A stretch of 64,000 bases of DNA from Sandaracinus sp. (GCA_002699025.1 PABA01000060.1:1-64000), one strand, 5' to 3'; positions 8,907 to 17,931 are shown, counted from the first letter of the stretch. The notes: generated from the sequence alone by a model not told the origin. Program-made: numbers and translations.

Positions 8907-11603
8907 TTGCTGGACTGGCTCGCGAGATTGGTGACGACGCGGCGCGCACTCGTGCTCGCCGTGTTGGTCCTCGTGACGGCGGGGCTCGGGAGCCAGATCC
9001 CCAAGATCCAGGTCGACCCGTCGGTGGAGAACCTGATCTCCTCCTACGAGGGCGGCGGGCAGGACGTCTCGGCGCGCTTCGAAGAGGACTTCGGCGACAC
9101 CGATCGGGTCATGGTGCTCCTGGTGGAGGCGGACGACGTGCTCCAGACGGAGCCGCTCCAGCACCTGCACGATCTCACGGAGCACCTCGACCAGCTGGAG
9201 TGGATCGAGCGGGTCGTGAGCCTGACCCACACGCCCATGCCGCGGCGCATCGACGCCGACGAGGCCGGGGCGGAGGCGCCCTCCTCCTTCGACGATCTCG
9301 AGCAGGAGCTCTTCGACGACGAGGAGCTCGACGGCGAGGGCGAGGGCGATCTCGAGGGCGAAGGGGAGCCCGGGGAGGACGACGGCGGCCTCGCGGCCCT
9401 CGAGGCCGAGATGTTCGGCGAGGGCGAGGGCGACGGCGATCTCGGCGGCGAGGACGACTTCCGGCCCGAGGTGGTCGACGCGCTCGTGTCGCTCGTCGAA
9501 GCCGACCCGGACCGCTTCCCCGGGGGCTTCCGCGAGCTCGGCCCCCAGCTCCAGCGCGAGCTGAAGGCCGACCCGATCGTCGAGGGCGAAGCGGTCACGG
9601 AGGAAGACGTCGAGGAGCTCCGCGAGTCGCTCGCGCAGAGCGATCTCGTCGAAGGGCGCCTGCTCAGCGAAGACCACAGCCTCGCCGTGAGCGCCCTCTT
9701 CCTGGCGCCGCTCGAGGCCAAGGAGATGCGCCAGCGGGTGGGCGAGCTCCGCGAGTACCTCGCCGCGAACCCGCCGCCGGAGGGCGTCGAGGTGCACCTC
9801 GGCGGGCTGCCCTACCTGCGCAGCGCGATCGTCGAGAACATCCGCTCGGACCAGATCATCCTGGTCCCGCTCACGCTCCTCGTCTGCGTGCTCCTGCTCG
9901 GCATCGCCCTCCGCTGGCTGCCGGGCGTGCTCCTGCCGATCGGCGCGGTCGGGCTGACGGCGGTGATGGTGGTCGGCGCGATGGCGCTCGCGGGCGAGCC
10001 CTTCAACGTCCTCAACAACATCATCCCGACGTTGCTGATCATCATCGGCATCAGCGACTCGATCCATCTGATCGGGCGCTACCGGGAGGAGCTCCATCGG
10101 GCCGGCGAGGACCAGGACGAGCCGGCGAAGGGGAGCGCGGAGCAGGAAGCCTCGGCCGCCGCGAGCAAGGCCGCCGCGGGGCGCCTGACCGTGCGCTCGA
10201 TGGCGGTCGCCTGCCTGCTCACCTCGGTGACGACGGCCGTGGGCCTGGCCTCGCTGCTGGTCTCGAAGACCGTGATGCTGCGCCACTTCGGCGTGACCTC
10301 GGCCCTCGGCGTGATGGCGGCCTACGTCGTCACGATCACCTTCCTGCCGGCCATCCTGACCTGGGTGAAGAAGCCCTCGAAGGCCGCGCGGAAGGCGGGC
10401 GGGGGCCTCGAGGTCGGCATCATGAAGATGACGGCCTGGGTGCTGAAGCGGCCCTGGCAGATCCTCGCGCTCACGGCCGTGCTGCTCGGCCTGTCCATCT
10501 GGGGCGCCACGGCGCTGCAGGTCGACCACGCGCTCCTCGACCAGTTCGACGCCGACGATCCGGTCGCGCGGACGACGCGCCTGCTCGAGGAGAAGCTCGA
10601 CGGCGTGCGCCCGCTCGAGGTGAGCCTCCGCGCCGACGAGGCCGGGCGCTTCTACGATCCCGAGCTGCTCGCAGCCGTGGACGAGGTCGCCGCCTGGGCG
10701 CGGGGGCGGGACGAGGTGCTCGCGACGATGAGCCAGAACGACATGCTGCGGCAGTCGCTCTATCTGCTCAGCGAGGACCCGATGGCGCGGGAGGAGCGCT
10801 TCCGGAACCGGGAGCAGGTGCGCGCGCTCTCGGACCTGCTCGAGGCCGGAGACGGCACCAGCCCGCTCGCGACCTGGGTGACGGAGGACCGGAAGCACAT
10901 GCGCTTCCAGATCAAGGTCCGGGACGTGGGCGCGCAGGCGACCATGCGCTTCATCGAGGACCTCGAGGGGCAGCTCGAGGGGGCGCTCGGCGAGGGCTCG
11001 GGCGTGCGCTTCGCGTTCACGGGCGAGGCCTACGACGGATCCATCGGCATGGACGCGGTGGTGGGCGACCTGCTGAACAGCCTGCTCACGGCCGTCGTGA
11101 TCATCTTCGTGCTGCTCACCCTGCTCTTCCGGAGCATCCGGCTGGGGCTGCTGAGCATCCCGCCGAACGTGATCCCGCTGGTGTTCACGATGGCCTACAT
11201 GGTCTGGCGGCAGATCCCGCTGAACGCGGCGACGGTGATCATCTTCTCGATCAGCCTGGGCCTCGCGGTGGATGGATCGATCCACGTGCTGGCGCGCTTC
11301 CGAGAGGAGACGCGGGAGCGGCACTTCCGCGCGCACCCGGCGCTGATCCGCGCGGCGCGCGGGACCGGTCGGGCGATCGTCGTGAGCTGCGTGACGCTGA
11401 TGGCGGGCTTCGGCGTGCTCCTGATGAGCAACTTCGTGCCCGTGCGGCGCTTCGGCGAGCTGATCGCCGTGACCGTGGGCGGGACGCTCTTCGCGACGCT
11501 GGTGGTGCAGCCGGCGCTCTTGCAGATCGCGGGCATCTCGCGGCGGGTAGCGCGGCGGCAGCGGGACCAGGCGCGGCAGCCGGCACCGCAGGACGCCGAG
11601 TAG
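8907..11603 (+). CDS. RND/MMPL-family exporter with acidic insertion
   Basis: The 898-residue inner-membrane protein has the duplicated RND layout: one N-terminal helix (about 13-29), a large periplasmic loop, five helices around residues 310-490 including GISDSIHLIGRY, then a second helix, loop and five helices with GLAVDGSIHVLARFREE. Such proteins use the proton gradient to export lipids, hopanoids or hydrophobic compounds; the substrate is unknown. Residues about 117-186 of the first periplasmic loop are an unusual, almost purely Asp/Glu/Gly-rich insertion. The start is a TTG with GGAG about 9 nt upstream; the next in-frame GTG would cut into the first helix. It is a single-gene unit followed by a tandem repeat. 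Confidence 0.85.
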   Translation: MLDWLARLVTTRRALVLAVLVLVTAGLGSQIPKIQVDPSVENLISSYEGGGQDVSARFEEDFGDTDRVMVLLVEADDVLQTEPLQHLHDLTEHLDQLEWIERVVSLTHTPMPRRIDADEAGAEAPSSFDDLEQELFDDEELDGEGEGDLEGEGEPGEDDGGLAALEAEMFGEGEGDGDLGGEDDFRPEVVDALVSLVEADPDRFPGGFRELGPQLQRELKADPIVEGEAVTEEDVEELRESLAQSDLVEGRLLSEDHSLAVSALFLAPLEAKEMRQRVGELREYLAANPPPEGVEVHLGGLPYLRSAIVENIRSDQIILVPLTLLVCVLLLGIALRWLPGVLLPIGAVGLTAVMVVGAMALAGEPFNVLNNIIPTLLIIIGISDSIHLIGRYREELHRAGEDQDEPAKGSAEQEASAAASKAAAGRLTVRSMAVACLLTSVTTAVGLASLLVSKTVMLRHFGVTSALGVMAAYVVTITFLPAILTWVKKPSKAARKAGGGLEVGIMKMTAWVLKRPWQILALTAVLLGLSIWGATALQVDHALLDQFDADDPVARTTRLLEEKLDGVRPLEVSLRADEAGRFYDPELLAAVDEVAAWARGRDEVLATMSQNDMLRQSLYLLSEDPMAREERFRNREQVRALSDLLEAGDGTSPLATWVTEDRKHMRFQIKVRDVGAQATMRFIEDLEGQLEGALGEGSGVRFAFTGEAYDGSIGMDAVVGDLLNSLLTAVVIIFVLLTLLFRSIRLGLLSIPPNVIPLVFTMAYMVWRQIPLNAATVIIFSISLGLAVDGSIHVLARFREETRERHFRAHPALIRAARGTGRAIVVSCVTLMAGFGVLLMSNFVPVRRFGELIAVTVGGTLFATLVVQPALLQIAGISRRVARRQRDQARQPAPQDAE

Positions 11604-11636
11604 CGGCCCAGCGGGCCCGGTGGCCCGACGAGCCCG

Positions 11637-11721
11637 GTCGGCAGGCGAGCGCGGCCGGCTGGCGAGCGCGGTCGGCTGACGCGCGCGGCCGGCTGGCGAG
11701 CGCGGTCGGCTGACGAGCGCG
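11637..11721. repeat. 17 bp tandem repeat, five copies
   Basis: Five head-to-tail copies of a 17 bp unit, G(T/C)CGGCTGGCGAGCGCG, fill the gap between the exporter and the next gene. Copies alternate T and C at position 2, giving a 34 bp higher-order period. Confidence 0.75.
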
Positions 11722-11749
11722 GGGCGGGGATCTCCGGCATCTTGGCTTC

Positions 11750-13216
11750 GTGGACCCGAGGCCTCGCTCCCGACCCCGCTCGCCCGCGCACGCGGCGTCG
11801 CGGCGGATCGCGCAGGGGGCCGCGCTCGCCCTCGGGGCCCTCGCCTTCCTCCGCGCTCCGCTCGGCCCGGCTCTGAGCCCCGGCCCCGCCTGGCCCCCCG
11901 CGACCGAGCCGCGCGCCCACGCCGCGAGCCAGCCCGCGCCCGCACCGGCGGTCGTCGCCTTCGCCCTCGCCACGCCCCCGCCCCCGCGCCGCCGATCGCC
12001 CGAGCCCCCCGCCTGGCGCGGCCCCTACCGCGCCTTCGGGCCGGTCGAGCCCCGGCTCCATCCGGTGGGCTGGACGGCCGCGGAGCTGGCCGACGCGGTG
12101 GATGAGCGCCTGGTCTCGCTCGAGGATCTGGGCGACGACGAGGCCGGCCGCGACGTCCTCTTCCTCCTCGGGGCCGAGCATCAGGCGCAGGGCGACTTCC
12201 TCGGCGCCGCCGAGTACTACGAGGCCTTCGCGGCTCACTCGCGCTGCGCCCCCGGCCGCGATCGGGACGCGCGCTGCGACGCCGAGGTGGTCGCGCTCGA
12301 GAACGCGGCCCTCTTCCGCGAGGCGCTCGGCCAGCCGGGCCAGAGCCAGGCGAACGCCGCCCTCCTCGCCGCCCGCCACGCACAGGCGCACCCGCGCGCC
12401 GCGACCCGCCTCGCGCTCCGCGTCGGCGACGGGCTGCCCCGCTCGGCGCGGGCCGCCCACCTCGAGACTCTCCGCCGGCGCCGCCTGCCCCCGGCGGAGG
12501 CGATCCTGGCGGAGCTCCGGCTGGGGCGGGCGCGCGAAGGGCGGGCCGGCCGGGCGGCGTTCCGGCGGGCGGACCGGCTCTGGGAGCGGCACGGGGGTCC
12601 GCTCATGGCCGCCTCGCCGGGGCTCGCCCCGACCGAGTGGGCGCGGCAGCTCGGCCAGGCGCGGGAGGCGGTGGCCGAGGCGCGCTTCGAGCTCGCCCAG
12701 CGGGCCGTGCGGCGCGCCCTCGGCCCGCGCGCGCCGCGCTTCGAGGGCGCGCCCACCGAGCGCCGGGTGGCGCGCTGGGTGAGCCGGCGCCTCGCGCCCT
12801 GGCTGCAGCGCCGCCTCGCCGCGCTCCGGCGCGCGGAGGCCGCCCTCGACCGGGTGGACGCTCTCGGGCTCTCGCAGCAGTCGGTGGCGACGGCGGCCCA
12901 GCGGGGCGACCTGCATCAGCGCCTCGCCGACGACCTGGCCTCCGTCGCGCTCCCCGAGCGCATCGACGTGGACGACGAGCTCATCGCCTCGGTGGGGCAG
13001 CCGGAGGAGCCGCTCGGGCGCCGCTGGGCCCGCTCAGCCGTCGAGGGCTACCGCGCCTGCATGGAGGCGGCCCGGGAGACGGGCGGCTACGGCCCCTGGT
13101 CGGAGCGCTGCGCCGATGGGCTGGCGCGTCACGACCCGGCCTACGCGCCGCGCGCCGAGCTCGCGCCGGAGGAGCAGCTTCGCCGCCCGGCTCACGCGCT
13201 CTCGAGCGCCAGGTAG
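11750..13216 (+). CDS. secreted/anchored TPR-like protein of unknown function
   Basis: The 488-residue protein starts with a basic stretch and hydrophobic segment (about 20-45) that could be a signal or anchor, then a Pro/Ala-rich linker. An alpha-helical region follows with helix-turn-helix repeat spacing (LLGAEHQAQGDFLGAAEYYEAF near residue 145 is TPR-like). The last 70 residues (YRACMEAARETGG.GPWSERCADGL, then an acidic end) resemble the C-terminal segment of myxobacterial gliding-motility TPR proteins such as AgmK/GltE-type; this is a similarity impression, not proof. The start is a GTG at 11750 with little Shine-Dalgarno match, so it could be later. The 3' end overlaps the convergent AstE-family gene by 25 bp. 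Confidence 0.7.
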   Translation: MDPRPRSRPRSPAHAASRRIAQGAALALGALAFLRAPLGPALSPGPAWPPATEPRAHAASQPAPAPAVVAFALATPPPPRRRSPEPPAWRGPYRAFGPVEPRLHPVGWTAAELADAVDERLVSLEDLGDDEAGRDVLFLLGAEHQAQGDFLGAAEYYEAFAAHSRCAPGRDRDARCDAEVVALENAALFREALGQPGQSQANAALLAARHAQAHPRAATRLALRVGDGLPRSARAAHLETLRRRRLPPAEAILAELRLGRAREGRAGRAAFRRADRLWERHGGPLMAASPGLAPTEWARQLGQAREAVAEARFELAQRAVRRALGPRAPRFEGAPTERRVARWVSRRLAPWLQRRLAALRRAEAALDRVDALGLSQQSVATAAQRGDLHQRLADDLASVALPERIDVDDELIASVGQPEEPLGRRWARSAVEGYRACMEAARETGGYGPWSERCADGLARHDPAYAPRAELAPEEQLRRPAHALSSAR

Positions 13217-14142
13217 AGGTAGGGCTTGCCGAGCGGGACCTCGTCGTTGGGCATGAGCGCGACGCAGTCGATGGGGCAGCGCACCTCACGCTCGCCGTCC
13301 GAGCCGAGCGGCTGGCCGGCCTCGAGGCGCTCGAAGCCGCGCAGCGGGCGGAGGAAGCGGAAGGCCCGGCTCGGCTTGCCGAGGATGCTGTGGACGCGGA
13401 GCACGCGCGGCGGGCGCTCGGCCGAGGGCGCGGGCCCCTCCCAGAGGCCGAGGGCGCGCAAGAAGCGCGGCACCACGGCGATGGCCACCTGCTCCGGCGT
13501 GCCGCGCACCGCGGGCCCCTCGGCCTGGGCGAGCTCGCCGTGGCCGCCGCACTCGACGGCGACGGCCGGGCGGCCCCGCTCGGACACGCGCGCGAGCGCC
13601 ACGCCCGAGCCCACGTCCGAGGCCTCCTCCCAGCCATGGGTGACCCAGTCCACGCCCAGCTGGCGGGCGACCTCGAGCGAGCCCTCGAGCGCGATGGCGA
13701 AGGGCTCGGTGGGCGCGTGCGCCGAGTGGAGATCCAGGCCCGCGTCGAGCGCGCAGAGCAGCGGGTGGAGCGCCCGCGCCCGGTGGTGCTCGTAGCCCCA
13801 CTCGGCCTCGGGCAGCGTCTCCATGAAGGCCAGGTCGCAGATGCGGTTCAGGTCGTAGCCGTCGGGCGTGTAGCGGACGCCGAGGCGCGTCGCCTCGAGG
13901 TTGCCGTGGACGAGGACCAGCGTGCCGCCGGTGAAGGCCAGCGTGCCGGCGCGGGCGTGCTCCAGGAGCCACTCGTGCGCCCGCAGCCCGCAGGGCTCGT
14001 CCCCGTGGAGCGCGGCGAGCACCCCGACCCGCGGCCCCGGCAGCTCGGCCGTGGGCAGGGCGTCCTGTTCGGGCCGGCCGGCGCGGACGACCCGGACGAC
14101 GCCCGGGAGGTCGGGGTCCGGGTGGATGCGGAACGTCGGCAT
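13192..14142 (-). CDS. succinylglutamate desuccinylase/aspartoacylase-family zinc hydrolase
   Basis: The 316-residue protein has the zinc-carboxypeptidase fold signature of the AstE/ASPA family: LAALHGDEPCG (first His and Glu ligands, about residues 44-50), a DLNR substrate-arginine segment, DLHSAH (second His) and the catalytic glutamate in VECGGHG near residue 200. Family members cleave acyl groups from amino acids or remodel small ligands; the substrate here is unknown. Length is normal. Its ATG is preceded by TATTAG 11 nt upstream and lacks a Shine-Dalgarno. It is convergent with the TPR-like gene, overlapping it by 25 bp, and divergent from the vWA lipoprotein. Confidence 0.85.
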   Translation of the reverse strand: MPTFRIHPDPDLPGVVRVVRAGRPEQDALPTAELPGPRVGVLAALHGDEPCGLRAHEWLLEHARAGTLAFTGGTLVLVHGNLEATRLGVRYTPDGYDLNRICDLAFMETLPEAEWGYEHHRARALHPLLCALDAGLDLHSAHAPTEPFAIALEGSLEVARQLGVDWVTHGWEEASDVGSGVALARVSERGRPAVAVECGGHGELAQAEGPAVRGTPEQVAIAVVPRFLRALGLWEGPAPSAERPPRVLRVHSILGKPSRAFRFLRPLRGFERLEAGQPLGSDGEREVRCPIDCVALMPNDEVPLGKPYLYLALESA

Positions 14143-14355
14143 CGGGGCGCAGGCTAATACTCCTGCCGGGAAATTCGAGCCGGCGGCGTCCGCGACGGGT
14201 CGGGCAGCGCTTGCTGCTCCGACGCGGGGACGCCGGGGGGCCGGTTCTTCTTCCCGGGTCCGCGCGAGGAGGGAGTCTGGTGACCTCGCATCGCCCTCCG
14301 CTCACGCCCCCCGCGGTCGTGACGCGACGGTGAAGGCTCTTCCGTCGGGGGGCCG

Positions 14356-15633
14356 GTGGCCGCGAACGTGCTAAGGAAGGGTGTGCTTCGACGACTCGCC
14401 CTCGCTTGCTTGTTCCTGGTCGCCTGCGGCGACGACCGCCGCCCGGGCCGGGACGGTGGCTTCGACGCGGGCTCGCCCGACGGTTCGACCGAGCTAGATG
14501 CCATGCGCCCGGACGCGCCCTTCTCGTCCGACGCCGCCTGCGCCACGGCGAGCTCGATGGCGGAAGTCTCGCTGCGCCCCGTCGACATCATCTGGATGGT
14601 CGACAACTCCACGAGCATGGAGCCGGCCATCCGCGAGGTGCAGGCCGGCCTGAACGACTTCGCCTCCCGCGTGGGCACGACCGGCCTCGACTATCGCGTC
14701 ATCATGCTCTCGCTGCAGGGGACGAGCGCATCGGACCGCTACCCGGTCTGCATCCCTCCGCCCCTCGCCGGCGACGGGAGCTGCGGCGACGGTGACCGCT
14801 TCTTCCACGTGAGCGTCGACATCCGGAGCACGCAGCCGGTCGAGCAGTTCCTCGGCACGCTGGCGCAGACGAGCGGCTACTCGGAGGGCGAGGCCCGGGG
14901 CAGCGCGCCCTGGCGGGAGCTCCTCCGGGACGACGCCACCAAGACCATCGTCGTCGTCACCGACGACAACTCGCGCACCTGCGATGAGCCCGGCGGCGGC
15001 ACCTGCAGCCCCAGCGAGCCGCCGCTCACCGTGACCTCCCTCGAGGACTTCCCCGGTGGGGGCAACCCCTTCAGCAGCCGCGAGCTCGGCCCGGGCATCC
15101 TCACCGACACCTACGGCGATCTCTTCGAGGGCTACACCTTCAACGCCATCTACGGCTGGGGCTCGGAGACGAACCCGGACGCCGTCTGCACCTACCCCGA
15201 CTCGAGCGAGCCGCCGAGCCCGGGCCCGACCTACACGGCGCTCGTGGAGCGGACCGACGGGGTGCGCGCCCAGATCTGCGACCAGGCGGACTCGAGCGCC
15301 TGGGACGACTTCTTCGAGGCGATCGCGACCCGCGTCGAGGAGACGGCGCGGCTCGACTGCACGCTCGCGCTTCCGCCGCCCCCCGATGGGATGATGCTCA
15401 ACCCGAGCAAGGTGAACGTCTTCCTGGAGGCGGACGGCGACGCGCAGCCCTTCTTCAAGGTCACGGACGAGTCGGCCTGCGGCGCGCTCGGCGGCTGGTA
15501 CTACGACGACGACACCAGCCCGACCGAGGTGAACCTCTGCCCGGCGAGCTGCGAGATGGCGCAGGACGTCCTCCGCGAGGCGGGGGCGGCCAACATCTCG
15601 GTCCAGTTCGGCTGCGACACGCTGCTCATCTGA
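14356..15633 (+). CDS. vWA-domain lipoprotein
   Basis: The 425-residue protein has a lipoprotein signal ending in LVAC (C24), followed by an Asp/Gly/Ser-rich linker. A von Willebrand factor A-like domain begins at PVDIIWMVDNSTSM (about residue 75) with a complete DxSxS metal site; VVVVTDD is the later beta-strand aspartate site. The C-terminal part has paired cysteines and a WYYDDD segment typical of surface-exposed myxobacterial proteins. It is probably anchored to the outer membrane and binds a partner through the MIDAS. GTG at 14356 is used; an alternative GTG at 14383 has AAGGAAGG only 2 nt away, too close for good initiation. Confidence 0.8.
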   Translation: MAANVLRKGVLRRLALACLFLVACGDDRRPGRDGGFDAGSPDGSTELDAMRPDAPFSSDAACATASSMAEVSLRPVDIIWMVDNSTSMEPAIREVQAGLNDFASRVGTTGLDYRVIMLSLQGTSASDRYPVCIPPPLAGDGSCGDGDRFFHVSVDIRSTQPVEQFLGTLAQTSGYSEGEARGSAPWRELLRDDATKTIVVVTDDNSRTCDEPGGGTCSPSEPPLTVTSLEDFPGGGNPFSSRELGPGILTDTYGDLFEGYTFNAIYGWGSETNPDAVCTYPDSSEPPSPGPTYTALVERTDGVRAQICDQADSSAWDDFFEAIATRVEETARLDCTLALPPPPDGMMLNPSKVNVFLEADGDAQPFFKVTDESACGALGGWYYDDDTSPTEVNLCPASCEMAQDVLREAGAANISVQFGCDTLLI

Positions 15634-15657
15634 GGGCTCCGCTGCTCGGCGGAGCCC
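15634..15657 (+). terminator. hairpin directly after vWA gene stop, no T-run
   Basis: GGGCTCCGC and GCGGAGCCC form a 9 bp stem with a 6-base loop starting at the base after the TGA stop. No U-tract follows, so termination activity is uncertain. Confidence 0.45.
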
Positions 15658-15714
15658 GCTCCTCCGGGGAGGGGCGCCGAGACGATCACCGGGACTGCGC
15701 CCCCATGCTCGCGC

Positions 15715-15804
15715 CGCTCGGCGATGGGCTCGGACGCGATCGGCCGCTCGGCGATGGGCTCGGAGGCGATCGGCCGCTCGGCGATGGGCTCGGAGGCGAT
15801 CGGC
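15715..15804. repeat. 30 bp tandem repeat, three copies
   Basis: Three consecutive 30 bp units (CCGCTCGGCGATGGGCTCGG then A(C/G)GCGATCGG) fill the space between the vWA gene and dapA. Copies 2 and 3 are identical in the shared part. Each unit holds two related halves built around GCGATGG/GCGATCGG. It does not look coding. Confidence 0.8.
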
Positions 15805-15895
15805 TCGAATGCGCTCCGCGGACCGCGTCCGGGCACCGGATCCCTCCCGAGCGGGCTCGCGGAGGCCTTCGGGGCCCTCCCGAGGCTGCGAGGCG

Positions 15896-15925
15896 TTGAC
15901 CGGAACGATCGGGTCTGCCATTCCA
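15896..15925 (+). promoter_or_regulatory. weak candidate promoter of dapAB
   Basis: TTGACC (15896-15901) is followed by 18 bp and ATTCCA (15920-15925), a poor -10. The dapA ATG follows 6 nt later and has no Shine-Dalgarno, so a leaderless start would fit. Confidence 0.3.
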
Positions 15926-15931
15926 CCGCCG

Positions 15932-16840
15932 ATGAAGCTCGAGGGGGCCTATACGGCGCTGGTGACGCCCTTCGCGCAGGGCGAGGTCGACCTCGACGCG
16001 CTGCGGGCGCTGGTGGAGCGACAGATCGCCGGCGGCGTCCACGGCCTGATCCCCTGCGGCACGACCGGCGAAAGCGTGACCCTCTCCCTCGGCGAGTTCG
16101 AGGCCGTCGTCCGCGCCGTGGTCGAGCAGGCGCGCGGCCGGGTGCCCGTGCTGGCGGGCGCCGGCACCCACGCCACGCGCAAGACCATCGAGCTCGCGCG
16201 CCTCGCCCGGAGCGCCGGCGTCGACGGGCTGATGCTCGTCTGCCCGTACTACAACAAGCCCACCCAGCGCGGCCTCGAGGCCCACTTCCGCGCCGTCTGC
16301 GAGGCCGTGCCCCTGCCGGCGATGCTCTACAACATCCCGGGGCGGACGGGCGTGGACCTGCAGGTCGACACGCTCGCGCGCATGGCCGACGTGCCCAGCC
16401 TGGTGGCCATCAAGGAGGCCACCGGCAGCGTCATCCGCGCCCAGCAGATCCTCGCCCGCTGCGGCGAGCGCTTCCAGGTCTTCGCCGGCGACGACGCCCT
16501 GACCCTGGCGGTCATGGCGGTCGGCGGGCGGGGCGTGGTGAGCGTGACGGCGAACCTCCTCCCCGAGGCGGTCGCCCAGACCCTCGACGCGATGCTCGCG
16601 GGGCGCTGGGACGAGGCGCGGGAGCGGCACCTCCGCCTGGTCCCGGTGCACGATGCGATGTTCGTCGAGACCAACCCGGGGCCGGTGAAGGCGCTGATGG
16701 CCGAGGCCGGGCTGCTCCGCGCCGAGCTCCGGCCGCCGCTGGTGCCGCCCGAGGAGGCCAACCTGGCGCGCTCGCGCGCGGCCCTCGCGGCGGCGGGCTT
16801 CGCGCTCGGCGACGGAGCGAAGGCGGGAGAGACGGCATGA
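15932..16840 (+). CDS. dapA: 4-hydroxy-tetrahydrodipicolinate synthase
   Basis: The 302-residue TIM-barrel enzyme condenses pyruvate with aspartate semialdehyde, opening the diaminopimelate/lysine branch. The pyruvate-binding GTTGES (about residues 42-47), the catalytic tyrosine region YYNKP, LYNIPGRTG, and the Schiff-base lysine in VAIKEATGS (about residue 164) are present. The start is the ATG giving MKLEGAYTALVTPF, the usual N-terminus of the family; longer upstream frames run through the tandem repeat. The stop overlaps the dapB ATG (ATGA), so both enzymes of consecutive steps are made together. Confidence 0.97.
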   Translation: MKLEGAYTALVTPFAQGEVDLDALRALVERQIAGGVHGLIPCGTTGESVTLSLGEFEAVVRAVVEQARGRVPVLAGAGTHATRKTIELARLARSAGVDGLMLVCPYYNKPTQRGLEAHFRAVCEAVPLPAMLYNIPGRTGVDLQVDTLARMADVPSLVAIKEATGSVIRAQQILARCGERFQVFAGDDALTLAVMAVGGRGVVSVTANLLPEAVAQTLDAMLAGRWDEARERHLRLVPVHDAMFVETNPGPVKALMAEAGLLRAELRPPLVPPEEANLARSRAALAAAGFALGDGAKAGETA

Positions 16841-17631
16841 GCGACGCGACCCTCGAGCGGATCGGCATCCTCGGCGCCGCGGGGCGCATGGGGCGGAGCA
16901 TCGCCCAGGTCGCGGGCGAAGCGGGCGTCGAGGTGGTCGCGGCCGTGGACCGGGGCGAGAGTGTCGGCCGCGACCTCGGCGAGCTGGCGGGCGTCGGGAA
17001 GCTCGGGGTCGAGGTGAGCCCGGAGCTGGACGCGCTCGAGGCGGCCCAGGTGATCATCGACTTCAGCCTGCCGGCGGCGGCCGGGGAGCTCTTCGCGAAG
17101 GCGGCGTCCTGGGGGCGGCCGGTCGTCACGGGGACGACGGGGCTCGACGCGGCGGCGATGGAGGCCCTCGAGGCGCTGACGAAGGCGGCGCCGGTCGTGG
17201 CGGCGCCGAACTTCAGCCAGGGCGTCACGCTCCTGTTTCACCTCGCGGCCGAGGCGGCGCGGCGGCTCGGGCCCGGCTTCGACGCGGAGATCGTCGAGAT
17301 GCACCACCGCCGGAAGGTCGACGCGCCGAGCGGGACGGCGGTGCGGCTCGGCGAGGTGGTCGCGGAGGCGAAGGGGCTCGACACGACGCTCCACGGCCGG
17401 AGCGGGCACGTCGGCGCCCGGACCGACGACGAGATCGCCGTGCTCGCGCTGCGCGGCGGCGACGTGGTCGGGGAGCACACGCTCTTCCTCGCCGGCATGG
17501 GCGAGCGCCTCGAGCTGACGCACCGGGCGACGGATCGGCAGATCTTCGCGCGGGGCGCCGTGCGGGCCGCGGGCTGGGTGCTCGGGCAGGGCCCGGGCCG
17601 CTACGACATGACGCACGTGATGGGGCTCTGA
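16837..17631 (+). CDS. dapB: 4-hydroxy-tetrahydrodipicolinate reductase
   Basis: The 264-residue NAD(P)H enzyme reduces the product of DapA to tetrahydrodipicolinate. The N-terminal Rossmann motif GILGAAGRMGRSI (about 9-21), the GTTG loop near residue 98, PNFSQGV, and the family signature with catalytic His/Lys, EMHHRRKVDAPSGTA (about 149-163), are intact. Length is normal. The start ATG overlaps the dapA stop by 4 bases. The product feeds DAP for peptidoglycan and lysine for protein. The stop lies inside the first bases of a hairpin. Confidence 0.97.
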   Translation: MSDATLERIGILGAAGRMGRSIAQVAGEAGVEVVAAVDRGESVGRDLGELAGVGKLGVEVSPELDALEAAQVIIDFSLPAAAGELFAKAASWGRPVVTGTTGLDAAAMEALEALTKAAPVVAAPNFSQGVTLLFHLAAEAARRLGPGFDAEIVEMHHRRKVDAPSGTAVRLGEVVAEAKGLDTTLHGRSGHVGARTDDEIAVLALRGGDVVGEHTLFLAGMGERLELTHRATDRQIFARGAVRAAGWVLGQGPGRYDMTHVMGL

Positions 17632-17657
17632 GCTCGCGGCGCTCTCCGCCGCGGCTC
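17630..17657 (+). terminator. bulged hairpin over dapB stop, no T-run
   Basis: GAGC-T-CGCGGCG pairs with CGCCGCG-GCTC around a 5-base loop (11 pairs, one bulge). It begins within the dapB stop codon. There is no U-tract. Confidence 0.4.
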
Positions 17658-17742
17658 GGGCGCGGTGCTTCGACGGCGGGCCGTCCAGAAGCGGGCGCCG
17701 TTCGAGAAGAGCCGCGCTGAAACCACCCGCTCCGGGAAACGC

Positions 17743-17866
17743 CTCTTCGAGAACGGCCTCTTCGAGAACGGCCTCTTCGAGAACGGCCTCTTCGAGAACG
17801 GCCGCTGCGACGACGCCCCTTCGAGATCGGCCTCTTCGAGAACGGCCGCTGCGACGACGCCCCTTC
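17743..17866. repeat. 15 bp tandem repeat plus a duplicated 21 bp block
   Basis: Four perfect copies of CTCTTCGAGAACGGC (17743-17802) are followed by CGCTGCGACGACGCCCCTTCG, a diverged unit, a fifth perfect 15-mer (17831-17845) and a second copy of the 21 bp block (17846-17866). The array fills the space between dapB and the convergent downstream gene. In one frame it would encode LFENG pentapeptides, but no gene supports that frame. Confidence 0.85.
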
Positions 17867-17931
17867 GCAGAGACGGACCGGGCGCGGCGTCTCGGGAGAG
17901 CTCCGTTTCTCGCGCTCACCGGGGAACCCGC

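Noticed and set aside
17743-17802. LFENG pentapeptide-repeat gene
   Set aside because: No start, no flanking domain, and the frame crosses other genes; a minisatellite is simpler.
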